Assembly: GCA_024642005.1 (NCBI GenBank)
Contig: JAHECA010000002.1
Coordinates: forward strand, 2,756-66,755
Length of the DNA stretch: 64,000 nucleotides
Direction: 5' to 3'
DNA from: Robiginitalea sp.
GTDB lineage: Bacteria; Bacteroidota; Bacteroidia; Flavobacteriales; Flavobacteriaceae
Shown here: one piece after another, positions 44,651 to 53,471 of the stretch
Position numbering within the stretch: position 1 is the stretch's first letter
Layout: each line of letters starts with the position of its first letter
Notes under the pieces: generated by a model
What the model was told of the DNA's origin: nothing
The model's input: only the letters and a program-made list of their open reading frames with translations
Database searches by the model: none
Translations under genes and position numbers: made by a program

Positions 44651-45553
44651 ATGCGAAACCAATTCAAAATCATTTGGGTGGCCCTTTGGTTCGCCTCAGG
44701 TGTCCAGGCACAGGAATTCCAGGGCGTGGCCACCTATCAGAGCAAAACCAGCGTCGATTTCAATTTCGAAGGGCGCAACATTCCTGAAGCCCGCCGGCAG
44801 GAGATTTTGGAAAACATGAAAAAGGCGATGGAACGCACCTACCAGCTCACCTTCGACCGCACCTCGAGTCTGTACGAGCAGGAGGCCTCCCTGGAAACCC
44901 CGGGGGCAAGTGGTCCCGGAGGGTTCCGCATGGCCTTCGGGCGAATGGGGGATGGCCTGTACTATAAAAATTTGCAGGAACAGGGCTATCGCAACCAAAC
45001 CGAACTCTTCGGAAAGGTATTCCTGATTCGCGACAGCCTGCAGAACTGGCAGTGGAAACTCGGGTCGGAAACCAAGAAAATCGGGAATTACACCTGTTAT
45101 AAGGCCACAGCCATCCGCAAAGTGGATACCGCGCGCATAAACCGCATGCAGCGGCGCTTTGGGCCACCCCCGCCCGAACCGGGAGCTGCCCGGGACAGTG
45201 TGAGCAAAGACAGCACCCGTGGCAATTCGCTCCTCTCGCGCCTGGAGTCCCCCAAAGACCAGGAAATCGTGGCCTGGTTTGCCCCTGAAATTCCTGTTAG
45301 CCAGGGGCCGGGGCCTTACTGGGGCCTGCCGGGCCTCATCCTGGAGGTAAACGACGGTACTACGGTTGTGCTCTGTTCCAAAATCGTCCTGAACCCGGAA
45401 GAAAAGGTGCGCCTCGACCCGCCTGACAAGGGGAAGGAAGTTAGCCAGCAAGAGTACGAAGACATCATGGAAGAGAAGATGGCCGAGATGGCCGAACGGT
45501 TCCGCTCGCGCGGTGGCCGGGAAGGGGGTATGCAAATCCGGATCCAGAACTAA
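44651..45553 (+). CDS. GLPGLI-family secreted protein
   Basis: 300 residues from MRNQFKIIWVALWFASGVQAQ, a signal peptide; an ATG four codons upstream is possible. The family's name-giving motif appears as GPYWGLPGLILEVNDG near residue 225, preceded by YTCYKATAIR and IVAWFAPEIPVSQGP. The C-terminus is rich in Glu, Met and Arg. GLPGLI proteins are Bacteroidota-specific, of unknown function, and tend to be encoded beside large outer-membrane barrels. That is the case here: the next gene starts three bases after the stop. Confidence 0.9.
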   Translation: MRNQFKIIWVALWFASGVQAQEFQGVATYQSKTSVDFNFEGRNIPEARRQEILENMKKAMERTYQLTFDRTSSLYEQEASLETPGASGPGGFRMAFGRMGDGLYYKNLQEQGYRNQTELFGKVFLIRDSLQNWQWKLGSETKKIGNYTCYKATAIRKVDTARINRMQRRFGPPPPEPGAARDSVSKDSTRGNSLLSRLESPKDQEIVAWFAPEIPVSQGPGPYWGLPGLILEVNDGTTVVLCSKIVLNPEEKVRLDPPDKGKEVSQQEYEDIMEEKMAEMAERFRSRGGREGGMQIRIQN

Positions 45554-45556
45554 AGG

Positions 45557-48244
45557 GTGCGGGCCCGGAGGTTTATTTTGTGGGCGGCCCTCCTGCTTAC
45601 CCTTGGTGGGGTAAGCGCACAGCGTATTACCCTCAGCGGCACGGTGCGCGACAGCCTGCAGAACCCCCTTGACATGGCCAATGTGGTGGCGGTGAACCAG
45701 GCCGACCAGACCCTGGAGGGTTTCGGCATTACCAGCCCCGAGGGGCTTTACCGCCTGCAGCTCAAAGCCAATGCTTCTTACCTGCTCAAAATAAGCTACC
45801 TCGGTTTTGAGCCTGTCGAAATAGCCATTGCCACCGGCACCGATGACCAGGTGCAGGATGTTTCCCTGCAGCCCAGGTCTGAGCAGCTCGAAGAGGTAGA
45901 GGTGGTCTATGAGATCCCGGTGAGCATCAGGGGCGATACCCTGGTGTACAACACGGATTCCTTTGTAACGGGCACCGAGAAAAAACTGGCTGACGTACTG
46001 GAAAAACTGCCGGGCATCGAGGTGAACGACGAAGGGGAAATAGAGGTGGAAGGCAAGCGGGTGACCAAGGTAATGGTCGAAGGGGAAGACTTCTTCGACG
46101 GCGATTCCAAGCTGGCTTCCAGGAATATCCCGGCCAAGGCCCTCGACAAGGTTGAGGTGCTGCGCAATTACAGCGAAGTGTCGCAGCTCTCGGGCGTTAC
46201 CAACAACCAGGACAATGTGGCCCTGAACATCAAGTTGAAGGAGGGGAAAAAGAAATTCTGGTTCGGGGAGGTCAGCGCAGGGGCAGGCCCCGATTCGCGC
46301 TATACCGTGAATCCCAAGCTCTTTTACTACAGCCCGCAGTACAGCATAAACCTGCTGACCAACCTGAACAACACTGGCGAAATCCCGTTTTCGGGCCGCG
46401 ATTACTGGAACTTTACCGGGGGCATGCGCGGGGCCACCCGCGCCGGAACGGGCACCCAGTTCACCACCAGTGCGTCGGGCCTGGGCCTTTCCATGCTGCA
46501 GAACAACCGGGCAAAAAACATCATTTCCCGCTTCGGGGCCCTAAACCTCAGTTACCAGCCTGCCGAGGCCTGGAGGCTTTCGGGTTTCGGCATCTATTCC
46601 CAGGCCAATACCCTCATGGAAACCCGGGCCTCACGCACCTTTATCAGCAGTAACGAGACCGAACAAACCACGGCCAAAACCGACCAAAACACCCGTTTGG
46701 GGTTGGTTAAGTTCGGGTCGAGCTACAAGGCCTCAGACCGGCTGCAGTGGAACTACGACGCCCTGTTGCGCCTTTCGGACGAGCAGGAGGGCGAGAACAC
46801 GCTTTCGGTGTCGTCGGTTACCGATTCCATCGCCGAGAAGCGGCGCCAGAAACCGCACCGGCTCACCCAGAATTCGAACCTGTATTACACGCTGTCTGAA
46901 TCGCATATTTTCGCCCTGGAGAGCCAGTACGAATACGCCGACGAAGACCCGTTTTACAATGCCATACGCGAGCAGCAGCCCTTTGCGGGCATCTTGCCCC
47001 TGGACGATACCCAGTCGCGCTACGACATCAGCCAGCGGCAGTATACCCAAACCCACCGGGTCGACGCCAAGCTCGATTATTTCTGGGTAACCAGCCCCAA
47101 AAGCCACCTGAACCTGAGCCTGGGCACTTTGCAGAGCAGCCAGCGCTTCAACTCCGCCATTTTCCAGACCCTCGATTCGGGGGCCGAGCAGACCCTTGAC
47201 GGTCCAGAGTTCGGCAACCAGGTGCAGTATTATTTTTCAGACCTTTTTACCGGGGTGCATTTCAAGTGGATCTCGGGGAAATTCACCTTTAACCCGGGCT
47301 TCCACATCCACCACTACCTGGCGCGCAACCGGCAGCTGGGCTCGGAGGTGAGCGACCGCCTGACCAACCTGGTGCCCGACCTTTTTGTAAACTGGCAGAT
47401 GAAGCAGTCGCAAAGCCTGCGCCTGAATTATTCGGTAGACCGCAATTTTACCGATATCAACAACCTGGCCCGGGGCTATGTCTTCAGCAACTACAATGCC
47501 CTGTACACCGGAAACCGCGACCTGGAAAGCGCCCTGTACCACAACCTGTCACTGAACTTTTTCAGCTTCAACATGTTCAGCATGCAGAACATTTTCGCCA
47601 GCCTGGCCTACAGCAAACGCATCGACTCGTTCAAAAGCAGTACGGCCATCGCGGGCATCAACCAGGTGAACACCACCATCAACTCGGCCCTGGACGATGA
47701 AACCCTGAGCGGCTCGGGCAACTTCCAGCGCACCTTCGGCCGGGTCAAGGTAAGCACGGCCGCCATCCTGAGCTATGCCAACACCAACAACATCGTGAAC
47801 AGCCAGCCCCAGAATTCGCGCTCGTTCACCCAGAATTACACGGCCTCTGTGGGGAGCAGTTTCCGGAAGGCCCCCAACCTGGAAGTGGGCTACCGCTATA
47901 ACGTGAACCGTTACCAGGCGGGTTCCACCACCTCTACCTATTTTACCGACCGCCCCTTTGCAAAGCTCGACGCCGCTTTCCTGAACAGGTTCATCTTCCT
48001 GGCCGATTACGATTACTACTTTTACCGCGACCGGGCGGGTACCATCGACAACCGTTATGGCTTTTTGAATGCCAGCCTGTCGTACCAGAAAAAGGACAGC
48101 AAATGGGAATACAGCGTGGAGGCACAGAACCTGACCGACAACCGCCAGCTGAACCAGGACAGCTACAACGACCTGTACTACCGCACTTCGGCTTATGTGG
48201 TGCAACCGTTTATTCTGGTGTTCAAGATCAAATATGAGTTGTAG
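45557..48244 (+). CDS. Large outer-membrane beta-barrel protein (TonB-receptor-like) with carboxypeptidase-like N-domain
   Basis: 895 residues from a GTG start. The signal peptide is (M)RARRFILWAALLLTLGGVSAQ. A CarboxypepD_reg-like domain follows (ITLSGTVRDSLQNPLDMANVVAVNQ, to about residue 110). A plug-like region comes next (LADVLEKLPGIEVNDEGEIEVEGKRVTKVMVEGEDFF). The remaining ~650 residues are aromatic-rich barrel strands of the OMP_b-brl_3 type. It is paired with the GLPGLI gene, three bases upstream. There is no SusD partner, so a SusCD-type polysaccharide uptake locus is unlikely; substrate unknown. Confidence 0.85.
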   Translation: MRARRFILWAALLLTLGGVSAQRITLSGTVRDSLQNPLDMANVVAVNQADQTLEGFGITSPEGLYRLQLKANASYLLKISYLGFEPVEIAIATGTDDQVQDVSLQPRSEQLEEVEVVYEIPVSIRGDTLVYNTDSFVTGTEKKLADVLEKLPGIEVNDEGEIEVEGKRVTKVMVEGEDFFDGDSKLASRNIPAKALDKVEVLRNYSEVSQLSGVTNNQDNVALNIKLKEGKKKFWFGEVSAGAGPDSRYTVNPKLFYYSPQYSINLLTNLNNTGEIPFSGRDYWNFTGGMRGATRAGTGTQFTTSASGLGLSMLQNNRAKNIISRFGALNLSYQPAEAWRLSGFGIYSQANTLMETRASRTFISSNETEQTTAKTDQNTRLGLVKFGSSYKASDRLQWNYDALLRLSDEQEGENTLSVSSVTDSIAEKRRQKPHRLTQNSNLYYTLSESHIFALESQYEYADEDPFYNAIREQQPFAGILPLDDTQSRYDISQRQYTQTHRVDAKLDYFWVTSPKSHLNLSLGTLQSSQRFNSAIFQTLDSGAEQTLDGPEFGNQVQYYFSDLFTGVHFKWISGKFTFNPGFHIHHYLARNRQLGSEVSDRLTNLVPDLFVNWQMKQSQSLRLNYSVDRNFTDINNLARGYVFSNYNALYTGNRDLESALYHNLSLNFFSFNMFSMQNIFASLAYSKRIDSFKSSTAIAGINQVNTTINSALDDETLSGSGNFQRTFGRVKVSTAAILSYANTNNIVNSQPQNSRSFTQNYTASVGSSFRKAPNLEVGYRYNVNRYQAGSTTSTYFTDRPFAKLDAAFLNRFIFLADYDYYFYRDRAGTIDNRYGFLNASLSYQKKDSKWEYSVEAQNLTDNRQLNQDSYNDLYYRTSAYVVQPFILVFKIKYEL

Positions 48245-48289
48245 CCCGGCAGCGAGCGCGGAGGGTTGCTGCTAATTTTCTCCCAGGAT

Positions 48290-48320
48290 TTTGACGGGAA
48301 TTTGAATTGCCGTATTTTTG
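48290..48320 (+). promoter_or_regulatory. metK promoter (TTTG-N19-TATTTTTG)
   Basis: TTTG at 48290-48293 and TATTTTTG at 48313-48320 have exactly 19-nt spacing, the Bacteroidota consensus. Initiation near 48327 gives a leader of about 157 nt that starts at the SAM-II-like aptamer. Confidence 0.7.
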
Positions 48321-48329
48321 ACCCCACAA

Positions 48330-48402
48330 TTGAGGATAGATTTGACTGATTGCAACCTCTGGTCCCGCACAGGCGGGGCCGCAAAAAATGCTAAAGCAGT
48401 TG
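48330..48402 (+). ncRNA. SAM-II-like riboswitch candidate in the metK leader
   Basis: The leader holds GATTTGA-CTG-A-TTGCA (48339-48354) inside a short stem GAGG / CCTC and, further 3', GCTAAAG-CAG (48390-48399). These match the SAM-II core (GAUUURA ... UUGCA ... GCUAAA). The CTG after GATTTGA can pair with the CAG after GCTAAAG, as the SAM-II pseudoknot requires. Between them lies an extra 8-bp hairpin GGTCCCGC / GCGGGGCC. The P1 stem is short. The class assignment is by eye, without a covariance search. Confidence 0.6.
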
Positions 48403-48483
48403 GCTGTTCCCTTTACGGGAGTTAGCCATTCTACTGTCTGGCATCGCAATCATCCCAAGCCTGTCTTCCGAAAGAAAAGAGCA

Positions 48484-49740
48484 ATGCCGTACCTGTTTAC
48501 TTCAGAATCTGTCAGCGAGGGACATCCCGACAAGATAGCCGACCAGATCAGTGACGCCCTGTTGGATAATTTCCTGGCTTTCGACCCCGAAAGCAAGGTG
48601 GCCTGCGAAACCCTGGTGACCACCGGGCAGGTAATCCTGGCCGGGGAGGTGAAGAGCCATACCTATGTAGACCTGCAACAGATCGCCCGCGAGGTGATCA
48701 ACCAGATCGGGTATACCAAGGGCTCCTATCAGTTTAGCGGCGATTCCTGCGGGGTGATATCCCTTATCCACGAGCAGTCTCAGGACATCAACCAGGGCGT
48801 AGACCGCGGCAGCAAGGAATTGCAGGGGGCCGGCGACCAGGGCATGATGTTCGGGTATGCCTGCCGGGAGACCGACAATTACATGCCACTGGCCCTGGAA
48901 CTCTCGCACCGCATCCTTCACGAGTTGGCCGAGCTGAGGCGGGAGGCCCGGGATATCCCCTACCTGCGGCCCGATGCCAAGGCCCAGGTAACCGTGGAAT
49001 ACTCTGACGATCACCAGCCCCTGCGCATCGATACCGTCGTGATCTCGACCCAGCACGACCCCTTTGATGCAGACGATGCCCGCATGCTCGCCAAAATCAA
49101 GCTCGACATGCTGCAGATCCTGATGCCGCGGGTCATTGCCGGCCTGCCCGAGCGGCTGCACGAATTGTTTGACGGGAAAGTGACCTACCACATCAACCCG
49201 ACCGGGAAGTTTGTGATCGGCGGCCCGCATGGCGACACCGGCCTGACCGGTCGCAAAATCGTAGTAGATACCTATGGGGGCAAGGGCGCCCACGGGGGCG
49301 GGGCATTCAGCGGAAAGGATCCGAGCAAGGTAGATCGCAGCGCGGCCTATGCCGCCCGCCACGCCGCCAAGAACCTGGTGGCCGCCGGGGTTGCCGATGA
49401 AATTTTGCTGCAGCTGAGCTACGCCATCGGCATTGCTGAGCCGACCTCCCTCTACGTGAACACTTACGGCACAGCCAAAGTGGGCCTGAGCGACGGGGAG
49501 ATTGCAGAGCGGGTGGCCGAATTGTTCGACATGCGCCCCTTCGCGATCGAGCAGCGGCTGAAGCTGCGCCATCCGATCTACCTGGAAACGGCGGCCTACG
49601 GCCATATGGGCAAGGCGCCCCGTACCGTTAAAAAGATATTCGAATCGCCGTACAACGGGCGGGTGGAAACCGAGGTGGAGCTTTTTACCTGGGAGAAGCT
49701 CGACACCGTAGCGGCGGTTAAGTCGGCCTTCGGGCTGTAA
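48484..49740 (+). CDS. metK: S-adenosylmethionine synthetase
   Basis: 418 residues from the ATG of [24 protein letters not shown]; the in-frame ATG at 48388 lies inside the aptamer and is unlikely to be used. Signatures are [12 protein letters not shown], the substrate-site motifs, and [25 protein letters not shown] near residue 270. It makes SAM from methionine and ATP in the cytoplasm. SAM is the likely ligand of its own leader and of the two downstream S-box elements. It heads the methionine and sulfur region. Confidence 0.96.
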   Translation: MPYLFTSESVSEGHPDKIADQISDALLDNFLAFDPESKVACETLVTTGQVILAGEVKSHTYVDLQQIAREVINQIGYTKGSYQFSGDSCGVISLIHEQSQDINQGVDRGSKELQGAGDQGMMFGYACRETDNYMPLALELSHRILHELAELRREARDIPYLRPDAKAQVTVEYSDDHQPLRIDTVVISTQHDPFDADDARMLAKIKLDMLQILMPRVIAGLPERLHELFDGKVTYHINPTGKFVIGGPHGDTGLTGRKIVVDTYGGKGAHGGGAFSGKDPSKVDRSAAYAARHAAKNLVAAGVADEILLQLSYAIGIAEPTSLYVNTYGTAKVGLSDGEIAERVAELFDMRPFAIEQRLKLRHPIYLETAAYGHMGKAPRTVKKIFESPYNGRVETEVELFTWEKLDTVAAVKSAFGL

Positions 49741-49779
49741 AATTTTGGGCAGCAATGGGAGGAATCGCACGACTCCACC

Positions 49780-49787
49780 TATATTTG
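49780..49787 (+). promoter_or_regulatory. -7 box candidate for the SAM-I/metX transcript
   Basis: TATATTTG matches TAnnTTTG. Initiation near 49794 puts the SAM-I aptamer at the very 5' end of the transcript. Confidence 0.45.
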
Positions 49788-49812
49788 CCCAGACGTTCAA
49801 ACAAATATTGAC

Positions 49813-49950
49813 CGGTTATCAAGAAAGGCGGAGGGAGTAGACCCTGTGAAGCCTTAGCAACCCTTCAGCTTCCCTGAAGAAGGTGCTACATTCTAACCCG
49901 GTGCGGACCCCTGCCTGCAGGCGGTCTTCACTCCCCGGGAAAGATAACGC
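49813..49950 (+). ncRNA. SAM-I (S-box) riboswitch upstream of the metX fusion
   Basis: P1 GTTATC (49815-49820) pairs with GATAAC (49943-49948). The conserved core is present: AAAGGCGGAGGGA, ACCCTGTGAAGCC, TTAGCAACC and AAGGTGCTACATTC. P3 is the perfect stem CTTCAG / CTGAAG and P4 is closed by CCCGG / CCGGG. Just after P1 comes a short hairpin GGGC-TCT-GCCC with a T-rich tail. It should reduce expression of the metX fusion when SAM is high. Confidence 0.93.
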
Positions 49951-50044
49951 ATGGGCTCTGCCCCCTGTCCTTTCTTTTTAACTTAACTTATTGAGCCTGC
50001 GCCCCGGGAAAAAACCCCTTGTCGGCAGGCGCAACGCAGTAGTT

Positions 50045-53000
50045 ATGGAAACTTCGAACTTGCAACATATCAGGCTGGACGCCTACACTACCCTGAGCGG
50101 GTCAACCCAGCCCATTAACCTGTCGTACCAGTTGTTCGGCCGCCCCCTGCATGAGGCCCCCGTAGTGCTGGTGAACCACGCCCTTACCGGCAATTCAAAC
50201 GTGGCCGGCCCCGACGGCTGGTGGTCGTCTTTGGTGGGCCCGGGCAAATGCATAGATACCGAGACCTATACCGTGCTGTGCTTCAATGTGCCCGGCAACG
50301 GGTACGACGGCTTTATGATCGAGAATTACAAAGACTTCGTGGCCGCCGACATAGCCCGCATTTTCCTGATGGGGTTGGAAACCCTGCACATCCGCTCGCT
50401 TTTCGCCCTGATCGGCGGATCCCTGGGCGGGGGCATCGCCTGGGAAATAGCGGCATTGCGGCCCGGGCTGGCCGAGCACCTGATCCCGGTTGCTTCCGAC
50501 TGGAAATCGACCGATTGGCTCATCGCCAACTGCCAGATCCAGGAGCAGTTCCTGGTCAATTCCAAACAACCAGTGCACGATGCGCGCATGCACGCCATGC
50601 TCTGTTACCGCACACCCGAATCGTTCAAACAGCGTTTCCAGCGGAGCACGAACCAGGAGCGGCAGTTGTTCAACGTGGAGAGCTGGCTGCTCCACCACGG
50701 TGAAAAACTGCAGGAGCGTTTCCAGCTGGCCGCCTACAAGCTCACCAACCAGCTGCTGAAGACCATCGACATTACCAGGGGAGGGGAGGAGGCATTCTTT
50801 GAATTGCAGCAGAGTGACACCAACATCCACATTATCGGGGTAGACTCCGACCTGTTCTTCACCGCTTCTGAAAACAAGGAAACCTATAAGCAGCTGGCTC
50901 AGGCCAGCGGCAACGTGACCTATGGGGAGATCCATTCGGTACACGGGCACGACGCCTTCCTGATCGAATTCGAACAGATGGAGCAGCTGCTGCAACCGGT
51001 GTTCAGCCCGCCAGACCCAACCCGGGCGCTCAAGGTGCTCAAATTTGGCGGTAAATCGCTGGCCAACGGGGAAGGTATTGATCGTGTGCTCGATATCGTG
51101 ACCGGCAAGTTAGCCGCCGGCGGGCGCATCGTGCTGGTGCTTTCGGCCCGTGAAAAGGCTACCGACCAGTTGGAGGAGTTGCTGGATCTTGCCTCGGCAG
51201 GCAAAGACTACAAGACGGCTTTCGACCGGTTCGAGAAATACCAGCGGCACAGCTTTTCCCAGGTAAACCTCGGGCAGGGCTTTGTGGAACTGGCCCGTTT
51301 GTTGGAAGGGGTGCGCCTGTTGGGCGATTACAGCCCCAAGATCAAAGACCAGGTGCTCTCTTACGGGGAGCTGATCTCGGCGAACCTGGTCACCAAACTG
51401 TTGATTGGCCGCGGGGTGGATGCCCGCATGGTAGATACGCGCCCTTTGATCAAAACCGATTCCGCCTTCGGCAACGCCCAGGTGCACGAAGAGGTGTCGC
51501 GTGAAAACGTAAACCACTTTTTCGCATCGATCCCGCCCGGCACAGTGCCGGTGGTAACGGGCTTTATCGGCTCGAACCAGCTGGGAGAAACCACGACCCT
51601 GGGCCGCAACGGCAGCAATTATTCGGCCTCCCTGCTGGCCAATTTCCTGAATGCAGACGAATTGCAGAACTACACCCATGTAGACGGCATATTCACCGCC
51701 AATCCGGAACTCGTGCCCGGGGCACAACGCATCGCCCAGCTGTCGTATGGGGAGGCCAACGAGCTGGCCAATTTCGGGGCTACCATTCTGCACGCGAAGA
51801 CCATCATCCCGCTGCTGGAAAAAAATATTCCGCTGCGTATCCTGAATACCTTCGGGGGAGACGGAGAGGGGACCCTGATCAGCGCCAAGCCGAGCCGCCA
51901 CGGCATTCGTTCGCTTTCGGTGATCGAGAACGAGGCCCTGATCCACCTCGAAGGCAGGGGCCTGCTCGGAAAAGTCGGGGTCGATGCCCGCATCTTCCGG
52001 GCCCTGGGCCAGGCCGGGGTAAGCGTGGGAATTATTTCCCAGGGCTCATCCGAACGAGGTATCGGCCTGGTGGTGAAAGCCGAAATGGCCGAGCGGGCCA
52101 GAGCCGCCCTGGAAGCCGAATTTGAGGAAGATTTCCGCCGCAAAGACATCAATCGCATCCACAGTACCTCTGACGTGTCGGTGATCTCTATCGTGGGGCA
52201 AGACCTGAGTACCTTCCACAAACCTTACAATGCCCTGATCCGCAACCAGGTGGTGCCGCTGTTGTTCAACAATGCCGTGACGGGCCGGAACGTGAGCCTG
52301 GTGGTGCGCAAGGCTGACATGCTCAAGGCGCTGAATGTGATCCACGGGCAAATCTTCGGCATCAGCAAGAAGATTAACCTGGCCGTGATGGGCATCGGCA
52401 ACGTGGGGGGCACCCTGCTGGGGCAGATGCTGGAGTCGGCCGACAAGATCGAGGCGCGCAAGGGCATTCGCCTGAATGTTTTTGCCCTGGCCAATTCGCG
52501 CCAGCTGCTGCTCGACCACAAAGGCATTGGCCGAAACTGGAAGACGCGCCTGCAAAAACAGCCCGAAGGCTACCAGCTCGGCGAGCTGTTCGATTACGCC
52601 CGGGCCCACCACCTGGAAAACCTGATCATGGTCGACAATACGGCCAGCGCCGATTTTGTGGCCCATTACTTTGAATTCATCGAAAACGGCTTCGACCTGG
52701 TCTCGTCGAACAAGATCGCCAATACCCTGGGCTACGACTACTACCGACTGCTGCGCGACGAGCTGCAGAAATACCAGAAGCAATACCTGTACGAGACCAA
52801 TGTCGGGGCGGGCCTGCCGCTGATCGACACCATCAGGCTGCTGCACCTTTCGGGGGAGAACATCACCCGTATCAGGGGGGTCTTTTCCGGTTCCCTGAGT
52901 TATATTTTCAACACCTTTTCGAGTCAGGAGGTCGCCTTCTCGCAGGTTGTGCGGGAGGCCATGAACAAGGGGTTTACCGAACCCGACCCTCGCGAAGACC

Positions 53001-53455
53001 TCTCAGGCAGCGATGTGGGGCGGAAGTTGCTCATTCTGGCCCGGGAGCTCGACCTCCAGAACGAGTTTGCCGATATCCGGATACATAACCTGATCCCCGA
53101 GCCCCTGCGAAACGTCGGGCTGCCCGATTTTGAGCGCGAAATGGGGAGGCTTGATGCCGTGTATGCAGGCGTGAAGCAGGAGCAGCCTGCCGGCCAGGTA
53201 CTGCGCTACGTAGGAGAACTCTCCGGCGACTTGCAGCAAGACAAAGGGGTGCTGGAGGTAAAACTGGTATCGGTGCCCGACTCCAGCCCGCTGGGCCAGG
53301 TGAAGGGGGCCGATTCCCTCATTGAGATCTACACCGAAAGTTACGGCGAACACCCCCTGGTAATCCAGGGCGCCGGGGCCGGGGCGGCCGTTACCGCCCG
53401 GGGCGTTTTCGGGGATATTTTGCGCATTGCCGAAAAAGGCCATGCCGATTCGTAA
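50045..53455 (+). CDS. Trifunctional fusion: homoserine O-acyltransferase (MetX-like) + aspartokinase + homoserine dehydrogenase
   Basis: 1136 residues from the first ATG (METSNLQHIRL); the tracked TTG start adds 18. Residues 1-320 are a MetX-type alpha/beta hydrolase with the triad Ser126 (IGGSLGGG), Asp269 (VDSDLFF) and His302 (GHDAFL). Residues ~328-775 are a ThrA-like aspartokinase with ACT domains (KVLKFGGKSLA, TLGRNGSNYSAS, YTHVDGIFTANPELV). Residues ~777-1136 are homoserine dehydrogenase (AVMGIGNVGGTL, SSNKIANTL, NVGAGLPLIDTIRLL). The protein would phosphorylate aspartate, reduce the semialdehyde to homoserine and acylate it for methionine, leaving only semialdehyde formation to a separate enzyme. 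It is under a SAM-I riboswitch and followed by metZ. Confidence 0.93.
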   Translation: METSNLQHIRLDAYTTLSGSTQPINLSYQLFGRPLHEAPVVLVNHALTGNSNVAGPDGWWSSLVGPGKCIDTETYTVLCFNVPGNGYDGFMIENYKDFVAADIARIFLMGLETLHIRSLFALIGGSLGGGIAWEIAALRPGLAEHLIPVASDWKSTDWLIANCQIQEQFLVNSKQPVHDARMHAMLCYRTPESFKQRFQRSTNQERQLFNVESWLLHHGEKLQERFQLAAYKLTNQLLKTIDITRGGEEAFFELQQSDTNIHIIGVDSDLFFTASENKETYKQLAQASGNVTYGEIHSVHGHDAFLIEFEQMEQLLQPVFSPPDPTRALKVLKFGGKSLANGEGIDRVLDIVTGKLAAGGRIVLVLSAREKATDQLEELLDLASAGKDYKTAFDRFEKYQRHSFSQVNLGQGFVELARLLEGVRLLGDYSPKIKDQVLSYGELISANLVTKLLIGRGVDARMVDTRPLIKTDSAFGNAQVHEEVSRENVNHFFASIPPGTVPVVTGFIGSNQLGETTTLGRNGSNYSASLLANFLNADELQNYTHVDGIFTANPELVPGAQRIAQLSYGEANELANFGATILHAKTIIPLLEKNIPLRILNTFGGDGEGTLISAKPSRHGIRSLSVIENEALIHLEGRGLLGKVGVDARIFRALGQAGVSVGIISQGSSERGIGLVVKAEMAERARAALEAEFEEDFRRKDINRIHSTSDVSVISIVGQDLSTFHKPYNALIRNQVVPLLFNNAVTGRNVSLVVRKADMLKALNVIHGQIFGISKKINLAVMGIGNVGGTLLGQMLESADKIEARKGIRLNVFALANSRQLLLDHKGIGRNWKTRLQKQPEGYQLGELFDYARAHHLENLIMVDNTASADFVAHYFEFIENGFDLVSSNKIANTLGYDYYRLLRDELQKYQKQYLYETNVGAGLPLIDTIRLLHLSGENITRIRGVFSGSLSYIFNTFSSQEVAFSQVVREAMNKGFTEPDPREDLSGSDVGRKLLILARELDLQNEFADIRIHNLIPEPLRNVGLPDFEREMGRLDAVYAGVKQEQPAGQVLRYVGELSGDLQQDKGVLEVKLVSVPDSSPLGQVKGADSLIEIYTESYGEHPLVIQGAGAGAAVTARGVFGDILRIAEKGHADS

Positions 53456-53471
53456 TCAGAATGCCAAAGCC

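Noticed and set aside
48388-48483. In-frame upstream ATG extending MetK by 32 residues
   Set aside because: The ATG lies inside the riboswitch candidate, the extra residues do not resemble any MetK, and the ATG at 48484 gives the standard N-terminus.
48502-49800. 432-aa minus-strand ORF opposite metK
   Set aside because: Antisense shadow of metK without any family motif.
53427-53471. Upstream TTG/ATG starts for metZ inside the metX fusion gene
   Set aside because: The ATG at 53472 gives the family's usual N-terminus; the earlier codons encode residues without similarity.
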